Positions 54,257 to 62,343 of a stretch of DNA of 64,000 bases are shown here, piece after piece. Each line of letters starts with the position of its first letter. The stretch's first letter is position 1. This DNA is from Paenibacillus sp. MSJ-34 (GTDB taxonomy: Bacteria; Bacillota; Bacilli; Paenibacillales; Paenibacillaceae). Below the pieces are notes generated by a model, which saw only the letters and a program-made list of their open reading frames with translations, had not been told where the DNA came from and ran no database searches. The position numbers and the translations under genes were made by a program. The DNA lies in NCBI RefSeq assembly GCF_018918005.1, contig NZ_JAHLPR010000022.1, positions 1 to 64,000 on the forward strand, given 5' to 3'.

Positions 54257-55864
54257 TCATTCCCCGAACCCAAATAAAGCGTACCGCTCCGCATTTTTCA
54301 GGCTTGCCCATATGTCCGGGCTTTCCCCTCCCACATGCCAGTAGGCGAATCCCGCGATTCCGTATTCCGATGCCATCGCGGATTTGGCGGACAAGGAGCG
54401 GCCGTCCTCCAGCCATAAGCGGTGTTCGACGCTGCCGACCTTATATCCGGCGACATATTGCCCGAGCGTAGAGTTCCATACGGGCTTGGCCCGCGTTGCC
54501 TGCATCCATTCATTTTGCCCCTCGAGCGTCATATCCGTCGCCTTCGCTCCTTCTGGTTGCAAGGCCCAATCGCGCGTATAGAAAGGGAGCGCCAGTATCG
54601 TTTTCCCGGCGGGGACGTTCCCCAGCAATGTCTCGATTCCTTGGCGGAGCCAGGGGAGAGAAGAGACCGATCCCGCGGAGGGCGCGCCGTTCCAATGCTC
54701 GTCGTACCCCATTAATACGATGTAATCGGCCGCTTCGCCCAATGCTTGATAATCGAACGCCGCGGTCCAATCCGATCCTAAATCGGGCGAAACGTTAACC
54801 GACAACGTCGCTTGCAGCGCATGCAGCGCGTCGGCAAGCTCCCGGATGAAAGCGGTCATTCCGGTGCGGTCCGCTGGAGCAACATTTTCAAAATCGACGT
54901 TGATGCCGTCCAGCCCGTAACTTTGTACCCGGTCCGCGACCGTGCGGACTAATGCCGCTCTCCGTTCATCGTCCGACAGCATGTCATGCGTCAGTTCCGC
55001 GTCGGACCGGTTGCCGAGCATCGCCCATATTTCCATGCCGCTCTGCTTGGCCCAAGCGTATAAAGTTTGATCCGTTTCATCGCGAAACCATTCGTTCCGG
55101 TCCAGGAAAAACCAGCGGGGCGATATGACGTCGAGATTGGATTGTTCCGCTCTTCGGATAAATTGTTCCGCCGGCTCATTATACTGCCAGCCGATCTGCA
55201 GCATGGAACCGGATTCCCGATCGAATTGGGTTTTGAGCCGGGGATAGCGCAGGATGCGGGACAATACGGCAGCCGTTTCCTCTCGGGTGATCGGATCATG
55301 CGGGCGGAATCCGCTCTCGTCGCCCGACATCAGATCGAATTGCCGAATTGACGCGACAAGCGGCTTCGCCCAACCGGAAATATCGTCCGCATCCGCAAAA
55401 GGCAGGTTATCGTTTGCCGGCTGAGCGCCTTCCTGCTTAAGCGCCCGTGCGATAAGGGCTGCGGCTTCTTGTCGGGTAATCGGATTTAAGGGGCTTGCCG
55501 TATCTTCTCCCGTTCCGTTTGCGATATTCAAATGCAAGGCGGCGTATACCCATCCGTAATACCATGCGTTTGCCGGCACATCGGAGAAAGCGGGGACGGC
55601 CGCGTTCACAGGCTGCATGCCGAACATTCGCATCAATAATGCGATAAATTCGGCACGGGCGATCGGTTTCTTCGGATCGAACGTATGATTGCCCGTACCG
55701 GTAACGATGCCCCGTTCATACAAATCTATGATTTCATCTTTGGCAAAACTATTGGAAATATCGCCGAAAGGCGGATCCGGTTGCGCCGCCGCCAATCCGG
55801 GAAATAGACCGGCTGTTCCGGAGCATATAACGAATAACATAGCAAATATATGTAAAACTTTCAA
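54257..55864 (-). CDS. SLH-anchored GH18 glycosidase (YaaH-like)
   Basis: 535 residues. Signal peptide 1-27, three SLH repeats about 31-205 (FGDISNSFAKDEIIDLYERG first), then a GH18 barrel about 215-530. The catalytic DxxDxDxE-type motif is LDGINVDFENV, with the proton-donor glutamate present. GH18 proteins of this group act on chitin oligomers or peptidoglycan, as in spore-cortex YaaH. I choose the TTG at 55864, with GGAGAG nine bases upstream, because this gives a clean signal peptide; the frame extends to a TTG at 55885 that overlaps that RBS. It is convergent with the kinase-like gene and divergent from the lactonase-like gene. Confidence 0.88.
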   Translation of the reverse strand: MKVLHIFAMLFVICSGTAGLFPGLAAAQPDPPFGDISNSFAKDEIIDLYERGIVTGTGNHTFDPKKPIARAEFIALLMRMFGMQPVNAAVPAFSDVPANAWYYGWVYAALHLNIANGTGEDTASPLNPITRQEAAALIARALKQEGAQPANDNLPFADADDISGWAKPLVASIRQFDLMSGDESGFRPHDPITREETAAVLSRILRYPRLKTQFDRESGSMLQIGWQYNEPAEQFIRRAEQSNLDVISPRWFFLDRNEWFRDETDQTLYAWAKQSGMEIWAMLGNRSDAELTHDMLSDDERRAALVRTVADRVQSYGLDGINVDFENVAPADRTGMTAFIRELADALHALQATLSVNVSPDLGSDWTAAFDYQALGEAADYIVLMGYDEHWNGAPSAGSVSSLPWLRQGIETLLGNVPAGKTILALPFYTRDWALQPEGAKATDMTLEGQNEWMQATRAKPVWNSTLGQYVAGYKVGSVEHRLWLEDGRSLSAKSAMASEYGIAGFAYWHVGGESPDIWASLKNAERYALFGFGE

Positions 55865-56064
55865 AATATTCGACTCTCCACTCAAAATATGAAATTAATA
55901 CTATACTACCAGAAAGGGAGAATCTTCGTGATGTTAAAATAATGGAAAGCAAGCGCTTCTACAGGCTCGCCGCAACTTGAAAATCGTGCTGCATGTTTAG
56001 AGGGATTGCATCTTTGATGTCGAAATGTTTAGACTAACAGTTTCTTTATGTGGAGGGGAATGCT

Positions 56065-57123
56065 ATGAAAGCGAATGAGAATGAAATATTTGTATATGTC
56101 GGCTCCTATGCCGACAAGTCGTCGCCTGGAATCTATTTATTTTCGTTTCAGGCCGAGACGGGAGTTTTAACTCTTATTGAAAGCTATTCGAATATAGCGA
56201 ATCCCTCGTTCTTAACGTTGGATCCGAAACGCAATCGTCTGTATTCGGTCAGCGAAACCGCCGAAGGCTCCGTCGTCAGTTATATGATCGATCCCGAGTC
56301 CGGCAAGCTCGTCTATTTGAACGAACAGCCGACGCTCGGCGCCGATCCCTGTTATGTCATGACCGATTCGCAAGGCAAGCGGTTATACGTGACGAACTAT
56401 TCGAGCGGGAACATCTGCCATTATCCCCTCAGCGACGAAGGGATCGGCGCCATGACGGAGAAGATCGATCATATCGGCAGCAGCGTACGGCCCGATCGGC
56501 AGGAGGCTGCGCATCCGCATTCCATCGTCGCAGATAGGTCCGAGTCGTATCTATTCGCGCCGGATTTGGGCATGGATCGAATCGTCGTGTACCGTACGAA
56601 TTCGGCGGGCGGCGCGCTTGTCCGCCATGACGCCGTTCCGCTGAAACCGGGCGCCGGGCCGCGCCATTTCGCCTTCCATCCTTCCGGACGATTCGGTTAT
56701 GTAATCAATGAACTGGACAGTACGGTTACAGCCTTCGCTTACGACGGGGGACATGGTTCGCTCGCGGAGATTCAGACGATTTCCACTCTTCCCGCCGATT
56801 TCGCCGGGGAAAGCTGGTGCGCGGATATCCATATTTCTGCGGACGGGCGGTTTTTATACGGATCCAATCGGGGGCATGACAGTATTGCGGTCTATTCGAT
56901 CGACGCTAAAACGGGAGAATTGTCGCCGGTACAATTCGCTCCGACGGGCGGTTCGTTTCCCCGCAATTTCGCCCTTATGCCGAACGGAAAGTTTCTGATC
57001 GCGGCGAACCAAAACACAGACAGTCTTGTTACGTACGAAATTGACGGCGATACGGGACGGCTGCGGCAAGTCGGCGAGGAAGTTCACGTCGGCAAGCCGG
57101 TGTGCATCCAACCTTGGAGATAA
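56065..57123 (+). CDS. Lactonase-family seven-bladed beta-propeller (Pgl/YkgB type)
   Basis: 352 residues of the 6-phosphogluconolactonase/YkgB beta-propeller family. Repeating blades show PSFLTLDPKRNRLYSV, GADPCYVMTDSQGKRLYVTNY, AGPRHFAFHPSGRFGYVINE, DIHISADGRFLYGSNRG and FPRNFALMPNGKFLIAANQ. The HPHS segment and arginines typical of the active face are present. It could supply the lactonase step of the pentose phosphate path or act on another sugar lactone. GGAGGGG seven bases before the ATG at 56065 decides the start; the GTG at 56050 overlaps it. Confidence 0.87.
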   Translation: MKANENEIFVYVGSYADKSSPGIYLFSFQAETGVLTLIESYSNIANPSFLTLDPKRNRLYSVSETAEGSVVSYMIDPESGKLVYLNEQPTLGADPCYVMTDSQGKRLYVTNYSSGNICHYPLSDEGIGAMTEKIDHIGSSVRPDRQEAAHPHSIVADRSESYLFAPDLGMDRIVVYRTNSAGGALVRHDAVPLKPGAGPRHFAFHPSGRFGYVINELDSTVTAFAYDGGHGSLAEIQTISTLPADFAGESWCADIHISADGRFLYGSNRGHDSIAVYSIDAKTGELSPVQFAPTGGSFPRNFALMPNGKFLIAANQNTDSLVTYEIDGDTGRLRQVGEEVHVGKPVCIQPWR

Positions 57124-57134
57124 GCGGGAACAAC

Positions 57135-57171
57135 AAAAGATCGGAGGCGCTAACGCTGCCTCCGATCTTTT
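57135..57171. terminator. Bidirectional terminator after the lactonase-like gene
   Basis: AAAAGATCGGAGGC (57135-57148) pairs perfectly with GCCTCCGATCTTTT (57158-57171) across a 9-nt loop. Convergent genes flank it. Confidence 0.85.
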
Positions 57172-57187
57172 GAGTGGTAATATAAAT

Positions 57188-57709
57188 CTATCGCGCCCTG
57201 CCGGTGCTCTCTTCGGCGAATTCTATCAGCTGCCGCGTGCGCTGGGTAATCGTACCTTCCGATATATCATATTTCTCGGATAAATACGAGCGTGTCACGG
57301 ATTCGAAACCGTATGCCTGACCGACAAAATATTCGAGCGCTGCAGGGAAAACTCCCGCTTTTTTAATATTCGGTTTCGTTTTGTGCGCGTACATATGCCA
57401 GAAGCATACCGTCGCGCCGATGATGTCCCATTCGTACTTGCCCGCCGTATTGTCGACGAAGAGGCGGGCAATCGATTGATATTGCGGACTCTCCCAGTTC
57501 AATTCATCTTCGATAAGCTCTTTCACGCTTTCGGGTTGAAAGCTCGGCAATTGCGGCTCCGCATTGCCGTCGCTTTTCTCTTTATGCGAGGCGCGGCTCC
57601 CGGAAGTAATAGGTATGACATTGCTGGCTTTATCTTTTTCTAAACAGCAACGCTTGTATTTTTGACCGCTGCCGCAAGGGCACGGATCGTTTCTTCCTAC
57701 TTTACGGAT
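57188..57709 (-). CDS. SEC-C motif protein, apparent non-standard start
   Basis: 173 residues if it starts at the ATC at 57709. The N terminus is a SEC-C zinc finger ([20 protein letters not shown]), then a polar linker and a helical domain (about 70-173) ending in a possible helix-turn-helix ([20 protein letters not shown]). There is no ATG or GTG in frame before the finger. A TTG at 57745 is the farthest option, but TATAAT at 57753-57748 would place the transcript start after it, while AAGGAGG lies eight bases before the ATC. The start is therefore unusual or leaderless. Function unknown; SEC-C fingers often bind protein partners such as SecB or ClpC adaptors. Confidence 0.7.
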   Translation of the reverse strand: MRKVGRNDPCPCGSGQKYKRCCLEKDKASNVIPITSGSRASHKEKSDGNAEPQLPSFQPESVKELIEDELNWESPQYQSIARLFVDNTAGKYEWDIIGATVCFWHMYAHKTKPNIKKAGVFPAALEYFVGQAYGFESVTRSYLSEKYDISEGTITQRTRQLIEFAEESTGRAR

Positions 57710-57828
57710 AAAGCATTCCTCCTTATGATATACCCCACTATTCAAAAATTATATAATATGTGGGGCAATTGCTCAAATCCAAATCATTGCTTTTCGGAGG
57801 AATGGCGGCCGTTTTGCTAGAAACGCAG

Positions 57829-58272
57829 TTACTTTGCTTGGGAGAAATCGACGAATTGATGGACGATTTTATCCAGTAAGGCGAGCGTAGGCTCATCGGT
57901 AAACCGGCCGGATTCGTCGAATTTTTGCTGAACGTTGTTGATCAGAAACTCGCTGGCACCCGTCGGCATTAGACGAGCGCCTACGCCGGAACTCGCCAAA
58001 ATTTCGCGTAAATGAAGCTGCGCGCGGATCGTGCCCAGCATTCCCTGCGTCGCGCCGATGACCATTGTCGGCTTGCCGATCATGACTTTCTCAACGCGGG
58101 ACGACCAGTCGAGCGCATTTTTCAGAACGCTGGGAATCGACCAGTTATATTCAGGCGTTGCAATCAAAACGGCATCGGCCTCGGCGAGTTGGCGTTTAAA
58201 GGCGAGAACCGTTTCGCCGGGGGCGTTCTCGTCATGCCGGAATAACTCAAAATCGATTGGAGGAATGAACAT
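57829..58272 (-). pseudogene. NADPH-dependent FMN reductase lacking its N terminus
   Basis: 147 codons corresponding to residues from about 40 onward of a flavodoxin-fold reductase of about 180-190 residues. The flavin-contact motif LIATPEYNWSIPSVLKNALDW and GKPTMVIGATQGMLGTIRAQ are intact, but the N-terminal GSxRxxS phosphate-binding loop and first strand are absent. There is no RBS before the ATG at 58272, and the divergent oxidoreductase gene with its RBS begins exactly there. I infer that a deletion fused the remainder of this gene to new upstream DNA. Confidence 0.75.
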
Positions 58273-59347
58273 GAGACCGATTCGATTCGGATTGATCGGC
58301 GCGGGCTGGCGCGCACAGTTTTACAGCCGGATTGCTTCGTCGCTGCCTGAACGGTTTCAGCTTGCGGGCGTAGTCGTCCGCGACGAACAGAAACGGCGCG
58401 GGATCGAACGATCGTGGAACGTGAAAGGCTACGAAACGGCCGAGGAACTGATCGAAGCGGCCAATCCGGATTTCATCGTATCCGCTGTCTCCAAATCGGC
58501 GGCAGCCGACATGCTCGTCCGGTTGGCCGGGCTGGGCGTGCCGTTGCTTGCGGAAACGCCTCCCGCCGCCGATACGGCGGGCATTTGTGCCCTGCGGGAG
58601 AAGATCGGCCCGCAGGCGCGAATCCAAGTTGCCGAGCAGTACCCGTTTCAACCGCTCCATGCGGCGCGCCTGGAAGCGATCCGCTTGGGACTGCTGGGCG
58701 AGATTACGCAAGCGCAAGTTTCCGCGGCGCACGGATACCATGGCATCGGCCTAATCCGCGCTTATGTAGGTATTCCTGCCGGCGGCAGGATGGAAGTGTC
58801 GATAACCGCTTCCCGTTTCATATCGCCGATCGTCGAAGGGCCGCACCGGGATCGAATGCCGACGGAAGCGGGATTGACCGATTCGGTGCAGGATATGGCT
58901 TGGCTGCAATTCGGCGGGGGGAAGCTGGGCGTGTTCGATTTTGCGCGGGATCAATATTTTTCCCGGATACGGGGAGAGCGGATTTTGATCCGTGGGGAGA
59001 AAGGGGAAATCGTTAACAGCGGCCTGCGGTATTTGGCGGATTACGATACCCCGATCGAAACGGAATGCAAGCGAATGTCGGCAGGAGCGGGCGGCAATTT
59101 GGAAGGCCATTATTTGAAAGGCATTATTGCCGGAGAGCGGTGGCTGTACCGCAATCCGTTCGCGCCCGCGCGACTGAGCGACGAAGAAATCGCCATCGCC
59201 GAATGTTTGGAGAAGATGGGCGATTACGCGCAGAACGGCGTCGGCTTTTACAGTTTGCAGGAAGCTTTGCTGGACGTATATTTGGCTTGCCAAATTGAAG
59301 AGGCGATTCGAACGGGCCGCACCTTGCAAGCGGTGTGGGAATATTGA
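58271..59347 (+). CDS. Gfo/Idh/MocA family oxidoreductase
   Basis: 358 residues: N-terminal Rossmann domain (RFGLIGAGWRAQFY; LAGVVVRDEQKR) and C-terminal Gfo/Idh/MocA beta domain. The usual EKP dinucleotide motif is replaced by AETPPAAD, and AEQYPFQPLH carries the catalytic-site region, so the substrate class is unclear. These enzymes oxidise sugars or inositols with NAD(P). GGAGG lies eight bases before the ATG. A terminator follows at 59391, so it is separate from the ROK gene. Confidence 0.88.
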   Translation: MRPIRFGLIGAGWRAQFYSRIASSLPERFQLAGVVVRDEQKRRGIERSWNVKGYETAEELIEAANPDFIVSAVSKSAAADMLVRLAGLGVPLLAETPPAADTAGICALREKIGPQARIQVAEQYPFQPLHAARLEAIRLGLLGEITQAQVSAAHGYHGIGLIRAYVGIPAGGRMEVSITASRFISPIVEGPHRDRMPTEAGLTDSVQDMAWLQFGGGKLGVFDFARDQYFSRIRGERILIRGEKGEIVNSGLRYLADYDTPIETECKRMSAGAGGNLEGHYLKGIIAGERWLYRNPFAPARLSDEEIAIAECLEKMGDYAQNGVGFYSLQEALLDVYLACQIEEAIRTGRTLQAVWEY

Positions 59348-59390
59348 TCGGAGGCAAGCGCGCCAATGAATAGAAAAGCGGTTAGACAAT

Positions 59391-59432
59391 GCATGGTAAC
59401 TCCCGAGGGAGCTATCATGCTATTCTATTTTT
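59391..59432 (+). terminator. Terminator after the Gfo/Idh/MocA gene
   Basis: GCATGGTAACTCC and GGAGCTATCATGC form an imperfect stem around CGAG (59391-59420), followed by TATTCTATTTTT. Confidence 0.6.
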
Positions 59433-59565
59433 CGGCCTAGACGAATGGATGGAGAATTACTCCTATAATGGGGTGTGAAAAAGGAAAAAATATTTACCTA
59501 TCCTGGGAATAGTGCTATAGTGGAGTAGGAGAAAAGATTACAACTTTTGCAGAGGAATGATTACC

Positions 59566-59712
59566 ATGAGTCTGGAAAAGAAACTATTGGGTAAGCCTAG
59601 AAGGGCAGGTCGAATCGGGCATGAAATTTGTAGCGGCGGATATCGGCGGAACATCAACCAAGATTTGCATCAGCGACGAGAACGGCCGAATCGAGCAGTT
59701 TCAAGAGTATGA
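59566..59712 (+). CDS. Possible upstream ORF overlapping the ROK kinase
   Basis: ATG at 59566 with GAGGAATGATTACC before it (better than the RBS of the following gene), reading 48 codons in another frame and ending inside the ROK gene. The first residues are MSLEKKLLGKPRRAG; the rest is a shadow of the ROK frame. It could couple or limit ROK translation. It is weak evidence for a real peptide. Confidence 0.25.
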   Translation: MSLEKKLLGKPRRAGRIGHEICSGGYRRNINQDLHQRRERPNRAVSRV

Positions 59713-60505
59713 TACCGAAAGCGAAAAAGGCGGCATTCATGTAATCAACAAATTGATTCGGAAGATCGGCGAATTTCGCGATTTCGATGCGATCGCGATC
59801 AGCACGGCCGGACAAGTGAACCCCGATGAAGGGTATATCGTCTACGCCAATGAGAATATACCCGGATATACGGGAACGAGAATAAAAGATATTTTAACGG
59901 AAGAATTCCGCAAGCCGGTCAAGGTGGAAAACGACGTAAACGCCGCGGCGTTGGGGGAAGGATACTTCGGCGCGGGCCGATCGTTTCGAGATTTCCTGTG
60001 CTTGACCTATGGAACCGGCATTGGCGGCGCCATTGTCATCGACCGTCGAATCTATAGAGGGGCCGGCGGCGTCGCGGGCGAATTCGGCCATATTATTACG
60101 CATGCTTCCGCCGGCAACGGGGAGAGAGCGCATTTTTACGAGAAGTACGCGTCAACGACCGCTCTTGTGCGAAATGCGATGCTCGCAGATCCGGAATGCG
60201 TTAACGGGAAAATCATTTTCGATAAAATCGACAGGGGCGACCTTAAGCTGGAACGCGTTTTAGAGCAGTGGGTGAATGACGTGGCGGTAGGTTTGGCCTC
60301 ATTCGTTCATATTTTTAATCCTTCCGCTATCATCGTCGGAGGCGGCGTCATGGAACAGGAACGGCTCGTCGATATGGTTGAGCGAAGAACGAAGGAATTG
60401 GTGATGGAAAGCTTTGCGAACGTCAAATTGGTGAAGGCGTCTCTCGGCAATAAAGCCGGCGTCTTAGGAGCCGTTTCACTTTATTTGCAAAAGGCGGTAA
60501 ACTAA
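59621..60505 (+). CDS. ROK family sugar kinase (BglK-like)
   Basis: 294 residues. ATP loop AADIGGTSTKICISD, IAISTAGQVN, catalytic ENDVNAAALGEGYFG, YGTGIGGAIV, GEFGHI and VGGGVMEQE are in place, so it should phosphorylate a sugar. It lacks the CxCGxxGC zinc motif (the region reads HASAGNGERAHF), as in BglK-type beta-glucoside kinases. No strong RBS precedes the ATG at 59621 (AGGGCAGG is the best), so translation may depend on the upstream ORF. The next gene is a regulator with its own RBS. Confidence 0.87.
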   Translation: MKFVAADIGGTSTKICISDENGRIEQFQEYDTESEKGGIHVINKLIRKIGEFRDFDAIAISTAGQVNPDEGYIVYANENIPGYTGTRIKDILTEEFRKPVKVENDVNAAALGEGYFGAGRSFRDFLCLTYGTGIGGAIVIDRRIYRGAGGVAGEFGHIITHASAGNGERAHFYEKYASTTALVRNAMLADPECVNGKIIFDKIDRGDLKLERVLEQWVNDVAVGLASFVHIFNPSAIIVGGGVMEQERLVDMVERRTKELVMESFANVKLVKASLGNKAGVLGAVSLYLQKAVN

Positions 60506-60658
60506 TGGATTTAAAGGCGAACCATTAACAGTTCTTACCCGCCGCTCGTTGGCGAGATGACGGTCATTCGCTTTTGCCGAAAGATCGGATTTAAAGGGTA
60601 TCAGGTAACGATTGAGATAACGCTGTGCAACGCTTCAACATTTGCGGGAGGGGACGAT

Positions 60659-61990
60659 ATGTTCGAAGAGAAGCAAGAGGCAACGCAAATTAAAATAGGA
60701 ATCGTAGGAACAAGCGCGATGGTCGCAAAAGTGATGAAGGTTATCGAATGGTTCCCGACGTTTCTTCCCGTCGCGAGAATGGTGGAGAGCGAGCAGGCCT
60801 CCTCTTTCCTTGCCGAGGAGTTGGCCGATCAAGTGGAGGTTCTTCTTGTCTCCGGCGCGCGGCAGCATCGGCAAGTGAAAGAAAGGGGCGTAGCCGTTCC
60901 GGTTCATTACATCCCGGTAACCGATGCCGCACTGTACGGAGCGTTGTTCCGGGCGTACCGCTCGGGCAAATTGGTCGGGGGCATCTCTGTCGATACATTG
61001 ACGAAAACGATGGTTATGAGGGCTTTGCAAGATCTCGATCTCCAATATGCCGATGTTGCCGTTTACGATGGACCTAATTATTCCCATCCCGACAAACTGG
61101 AGGCTTTTCATAAACAGCTTGCGGCCGAGGGCAAGAGCGCCGTCGCTTTTACCGGAGTGGAAGAAGTGGCGGAGGCGCTGACCCGTTCTTCGCTCGCGAA
61201 CGAATGGATGGTTCCTTCCGAACAGGACATTGTCGTCACGCTGGAACGGGCGCTTCTGTCCACGGCTTCGCGCCGGGACAAAGAATCGCAAATCGTGGTC
61301 GGCGTCATTAATGTCGACAATTTCAACTCGCTTGTGATGAAACGCGAGAACGAGCACGAGATCCAGAAACTGAAACTCGATATTCACCGCATGCTGCTCG
61401 AATATGTTGAATCGCTGGACGGATACTTGACGTCTCTCGGCGGTGACGAGTTCCTATTTTTTACGACCCGGGGCGTATTCGAACGGGAAACGGGCGGCTA
61501 TAAGACGATACCTTTAGCTAAAGACGCCAAGAAAACATACGGAATCACCTTAAGCTTGGGGATTGGCTTCGGCATGACAGGCAACGAAGCGGGAACGAAC
61601 GCGCGCAAGGCGCTCCGTCGAGCGAAGGAAGCGGGAGGCAACGTCTGCTTTATCGTCCGTGAAGACCAGACTCTGATCGGGCCGCTCGAAATGGCGGAAC
61701 CGATGCAAGCCGTTCTGTCGCCGACTCATGCCGAACTGATCAAGCAAGCGGAGGACGCAGGAATGACGAGCTCGTATCTCAGCAAACTTCTTCATCAAAT
61801 GTCTCGTTACGGAAGAACGGATTATAACGTTCACGAATTGGCATCGGTGCTGCAAATTACGGACAGAAGCGCGCATCGCCTTCTGTTGCTGTGGATGGAC
61901 AACGGTTTAGTCGATATTGCGGGCATCGAAAAAGTAGCGAAAGGACGGCCGAGACAAATTTTTCGTTTTTCCTTTTTGCTGAATAAATAA
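60659..61990 (+). CDS. PrpR_N-like sensor, GGDEF-type domain and winged helix in one regulator
   Basis: 443 residues. Residues 8-215 resemble the PrpR_N sensor fold (VEVLLVSGARQHRQVKERGVAVPVHYIPV; AVYDGP; KSAVAFTGVEEVAEALTRSS). Residues 220-350 look like a GGDEF/GTP-cyclohydrolase-III-type nucleotide domain: metal-site VINVDNFNSLV, intact signature SLGGDEFLFF, and SLGIGFGMTG...NARKALRRAKEAGGNVCF. The C terminus (about 375-443) is a helix-turn-helix (VHELASVLQITDRSAHRLLLLW). It may bind or process a nucleotide while sensing a ligand, and probably controls the adjoining sugar genes. Start chosen at 60659 for its GGGAGGGG; longer frames lack an RBS. Confidence 0.8.
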   Translation: MFEEKQEATQIKIGIVGTSAMVAKVMKVIEWFPTFLPVARMVESEQASSFLAEELADQVEVLLVSGARQHRQVKERGVAVPVHYIPVTDAALYGALFRAYRSGKLVGGISVDTLTKTMVMRALQDLDLQYADVAVYDGPNYSHPDKLEAFHKQLAAEGKSAVAFTGVEEVAEALTRSSLANEWMVPSEQDIVVTLERALLSTASRRDKESQIVVGVINVDNFNSLVMKRENEHEIQKLKLDIHRMLLEYVESLDGYLTSLGGDEFLFFTTRGVFERETGGYKTIPLAKDAKKTYGITLSLGIGFGMTGNEAGTNARKALRRAKEAGGNVCFIVREDQTLIGPLEMAEPMQAVLSPTHAELIKQAEDAGMTSSYLSKLLHQMSRYGRTDYNVHELASVLQITDRSAHRLLLLWMDNGLVDIAGIEKVAKGRPRQIFRFSFLLNK

Positions 61991-62001
61991 ACAAGCGACT
62001 C

Positions 62002-62047
62002 AAAAGCTTCTCAATACCGCTAGAGGGAAGCTTTTTTCGTCTCATTA
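62002..62047 (+). terminator. Terminator after the PrpR_N-GGDEF regulator
   Basis: AAAAGCTTC (62002-62010) and GAAGCTTTTTT (62037-62047) form a 9-bp stem ending in a U-run. Confidence 0.75.
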
Positions 62048-62343
62048 GGTCAGCAGGATATTCTGATTGGCTTTTTTGTTGCCGGTGCCGACTTTCGGTT
62101 GTTTATGACGTTTTCCCATCCCTTTGTCGATATCCCCTTCGCTCATGTTGTCGTACATGGCGTTTCAATCTGAATGACGAGACTGTCAATTCGCGGCTTC
62201 GGTACGGGGAGCGAGGCATGATCGACAGCTCCGTTGAACTAAGCATTGATTCATCTACATTAAAGACTATTAAAAGACTTGTCTCTTTATAATCGGGGCA
62301 TTATGATAAAGGTAGCGGATGCACCGGAAAGGAGAGAATTCAA
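62048..62343. other. Gene-free stretch before the epimerase gene
   Basis: Holds the dispersed repeat copy at 62120-62146 and a minus-strand frame of 37 codons (62157-62045 region, …KRHKQPKVGTGNKKAN…) that begins near the repeat and has no RBS. From 62240 to 62330 the DNA is AT-rich and should contain the promoter of the next gene (TAAAAGACTTGTCTC then TATAATC near 62286). Confidence 0.4.
62120..62146 (+). repeat. Dispersed repeat, copy 6
   Basis: CCCTTTGTCGATATCCCCTT followed by CGCTCAT, the left arm of the family; no right arm is seen. Confidence 0.55.

Noticed and set aside
62045-62157. 37-codon basic peptide on the minus strand (KRHKQPKVGTGNKKAN core)
   Set aside because: Lacks an RBS and begins at the dispersed repeat. 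It resembles small spore proteins only in being basic, so it is not annotated.
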